A DNA stretch of 64,000 nucleotides from Spirochaetota bacterium (GTDB taxonomy: Bacteria > Spirochaetota > UBA4802 > UBA5550): the NCBI GenBank assembly GCA_003246895.1, contig QKCL01000035.1, forward strand, positions 1 through 64,000. The letters are read 5' to 3'. Every line of letters begins with the position of its first letter. Within the stretch, counting starts at the first letter, position 1. A program made the translations under genes and the position numbers. Under the pieces are notes generated by a model, which saw only the letters and a program-made list of their open reading frames with translations, was not told where the DNA came from and searched no databases. Below, piece by piece: positions 63,739-64,000 of the stretch.

Positions 63739-63754
63739 ATAGCATTAAATACAC

Positions 63755-63778
63755 AGAGCCGTCCTGATGGACGGCTCT
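63755..63778 (+). terminator. Intrinsic terminator after pheT
   Basis: A perfect 10-bp stem (AGAGCCGTCC/GGACGGCTCT) with a TGAT loop runs into TTT about 17 bases after the pheT stop. Its 3' edge meets the end of the convergent CYTH gene. Confidence 0.87.
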
Positions 63779-63779
63779 T

Positions 63780-64000
63780 TTATTGATTACAAAAATAAAG
63801 AAGCTCCAGGTATGATCTCTTCTCGAACCTGTCCAGGTTCAGTTTGTTTGCGAAATCGAGAAGCTCATTCTCTATCTCATCGGATACTTCTCCTATCTTT
63901 TCTATTTCAACAAAATCTCCAAGCCCTTCAATACGGTCTAGCACTATGGTAAAATCTTCGTATTTATACAATTCTCTCTTTTTTGCCACTATGCCGCTCT
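63780..64000 (-). CDS. CYTH-domain protein, C-terminal part, truncated by window edge
   Basis: The visible 73 or so residues (KKRELYKYEDFTIVLDRIEG, LGDFVEIEKIGE) match the C-terminal half of a CYTH/CyaB-type triphosphate-binding barrel, where LDxxxxLGxFxEIE is a hallmark. The frame is open to base 64000, so the gene continues past the window. The apparent GTG at 63989 is internal, not a start. Family members hydrolyse triphosphates or cyclise nucleotides; the exact role is unknown. Confidence 0.8.
   Translation of the reverse strand, partial: SGIVAKKRELYKYEDFTIVLDRIEGLGDFVEIEKIGEVSDEIENELLDFANKLNLDRFEKRSYLELLYFCNQ

Overview
The window reads as chromosomal DNA of a low-GC, diderm (Gram-negative type), chemotactic bacterium. 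Evidence: beta-barrel outer-membrane proteins, TonB-dependent receptors with ExbB/ExbD/TonB, a heptose bisphosphate phosphatase (GmhB-like), a multiheme c-type cytochrome and a methyl-accepting chemotaxis protein. Genes are tightly packed, often with ATGA or TGATG start/stop overlaps, and many units end in strong intrinsic terminators. I cannot assign a phylum from sequence alone; a spirochaete or another deep-branching diderm lineage is only a guess. No phage, IS element, CRISPR array, tRNA or rRNA was seen.

Layout. 1-15.8 kb is mostly housekeeping: thiGH (thiamine thiazole), a Na/phosphate symporter with PhoU-like tail, an outer-membrane protein, trpE-trpG behind a 40-bp perfect palindrome that covers its promoter, a tandem AsnC/RAM-domain protein, malic enzyme, an MFS transporter and gmhB. 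A four-gene minus-strand unit follows: astacin-like lipoprotein protease, porin, tetraheme cytochrome c, HAMP membrane protein. A hotdog thioesterase comes next.

16-46.7 kb is the centrepiece, all on the minus strand: a corrinoid (vitamin B12) acquisition and processing supercluster with three cobalamin riboswitches, each followed by its own intrinsic terminator. Riboswitch C controls exbB-exbD-tonB. Riboswitch B heads a roughly 20-kb tightly coupled unit: small ORF, ferredoxin, CbiZ, tandem nitrilase-like protein, radical SAM enzyme, CobN, TonB receptor, ChlD- and ChlI-like AAA+ subunits, ABC-2 exporter with His-rich ATPase tail, CcsA and ResB-like proteins, then a BtuF/BtuC/BtuD-type importer. 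Riboswitch A controls a second TonB receptor and a second CobN. The parts suggest uptake across both membranes, side-chain trimming by CbiZ, and metal insertion, removal or exchange by CobN/ChlID, perhaps with redox help from the ferredoxin and radical SAM proteins. Three copies of an apparently unannotated RNA element (hairpin with invariant CGGCAA hexaloop plus downstream AAATCACTGAA) lie in the leaders of this locus. Their stems differ completely in sequence while keeping pairing.

46.8-64 kb: an RND transporter, a DUF192 protein, a chemoreceptor, a MocR/GntR regulator divergent from a DUF2917 protein, a phosphohexomutase, a PHP phosphoesterase, a ROK sugar kinase, pheS-pheT, and a CYTH protein cut by the window edge.
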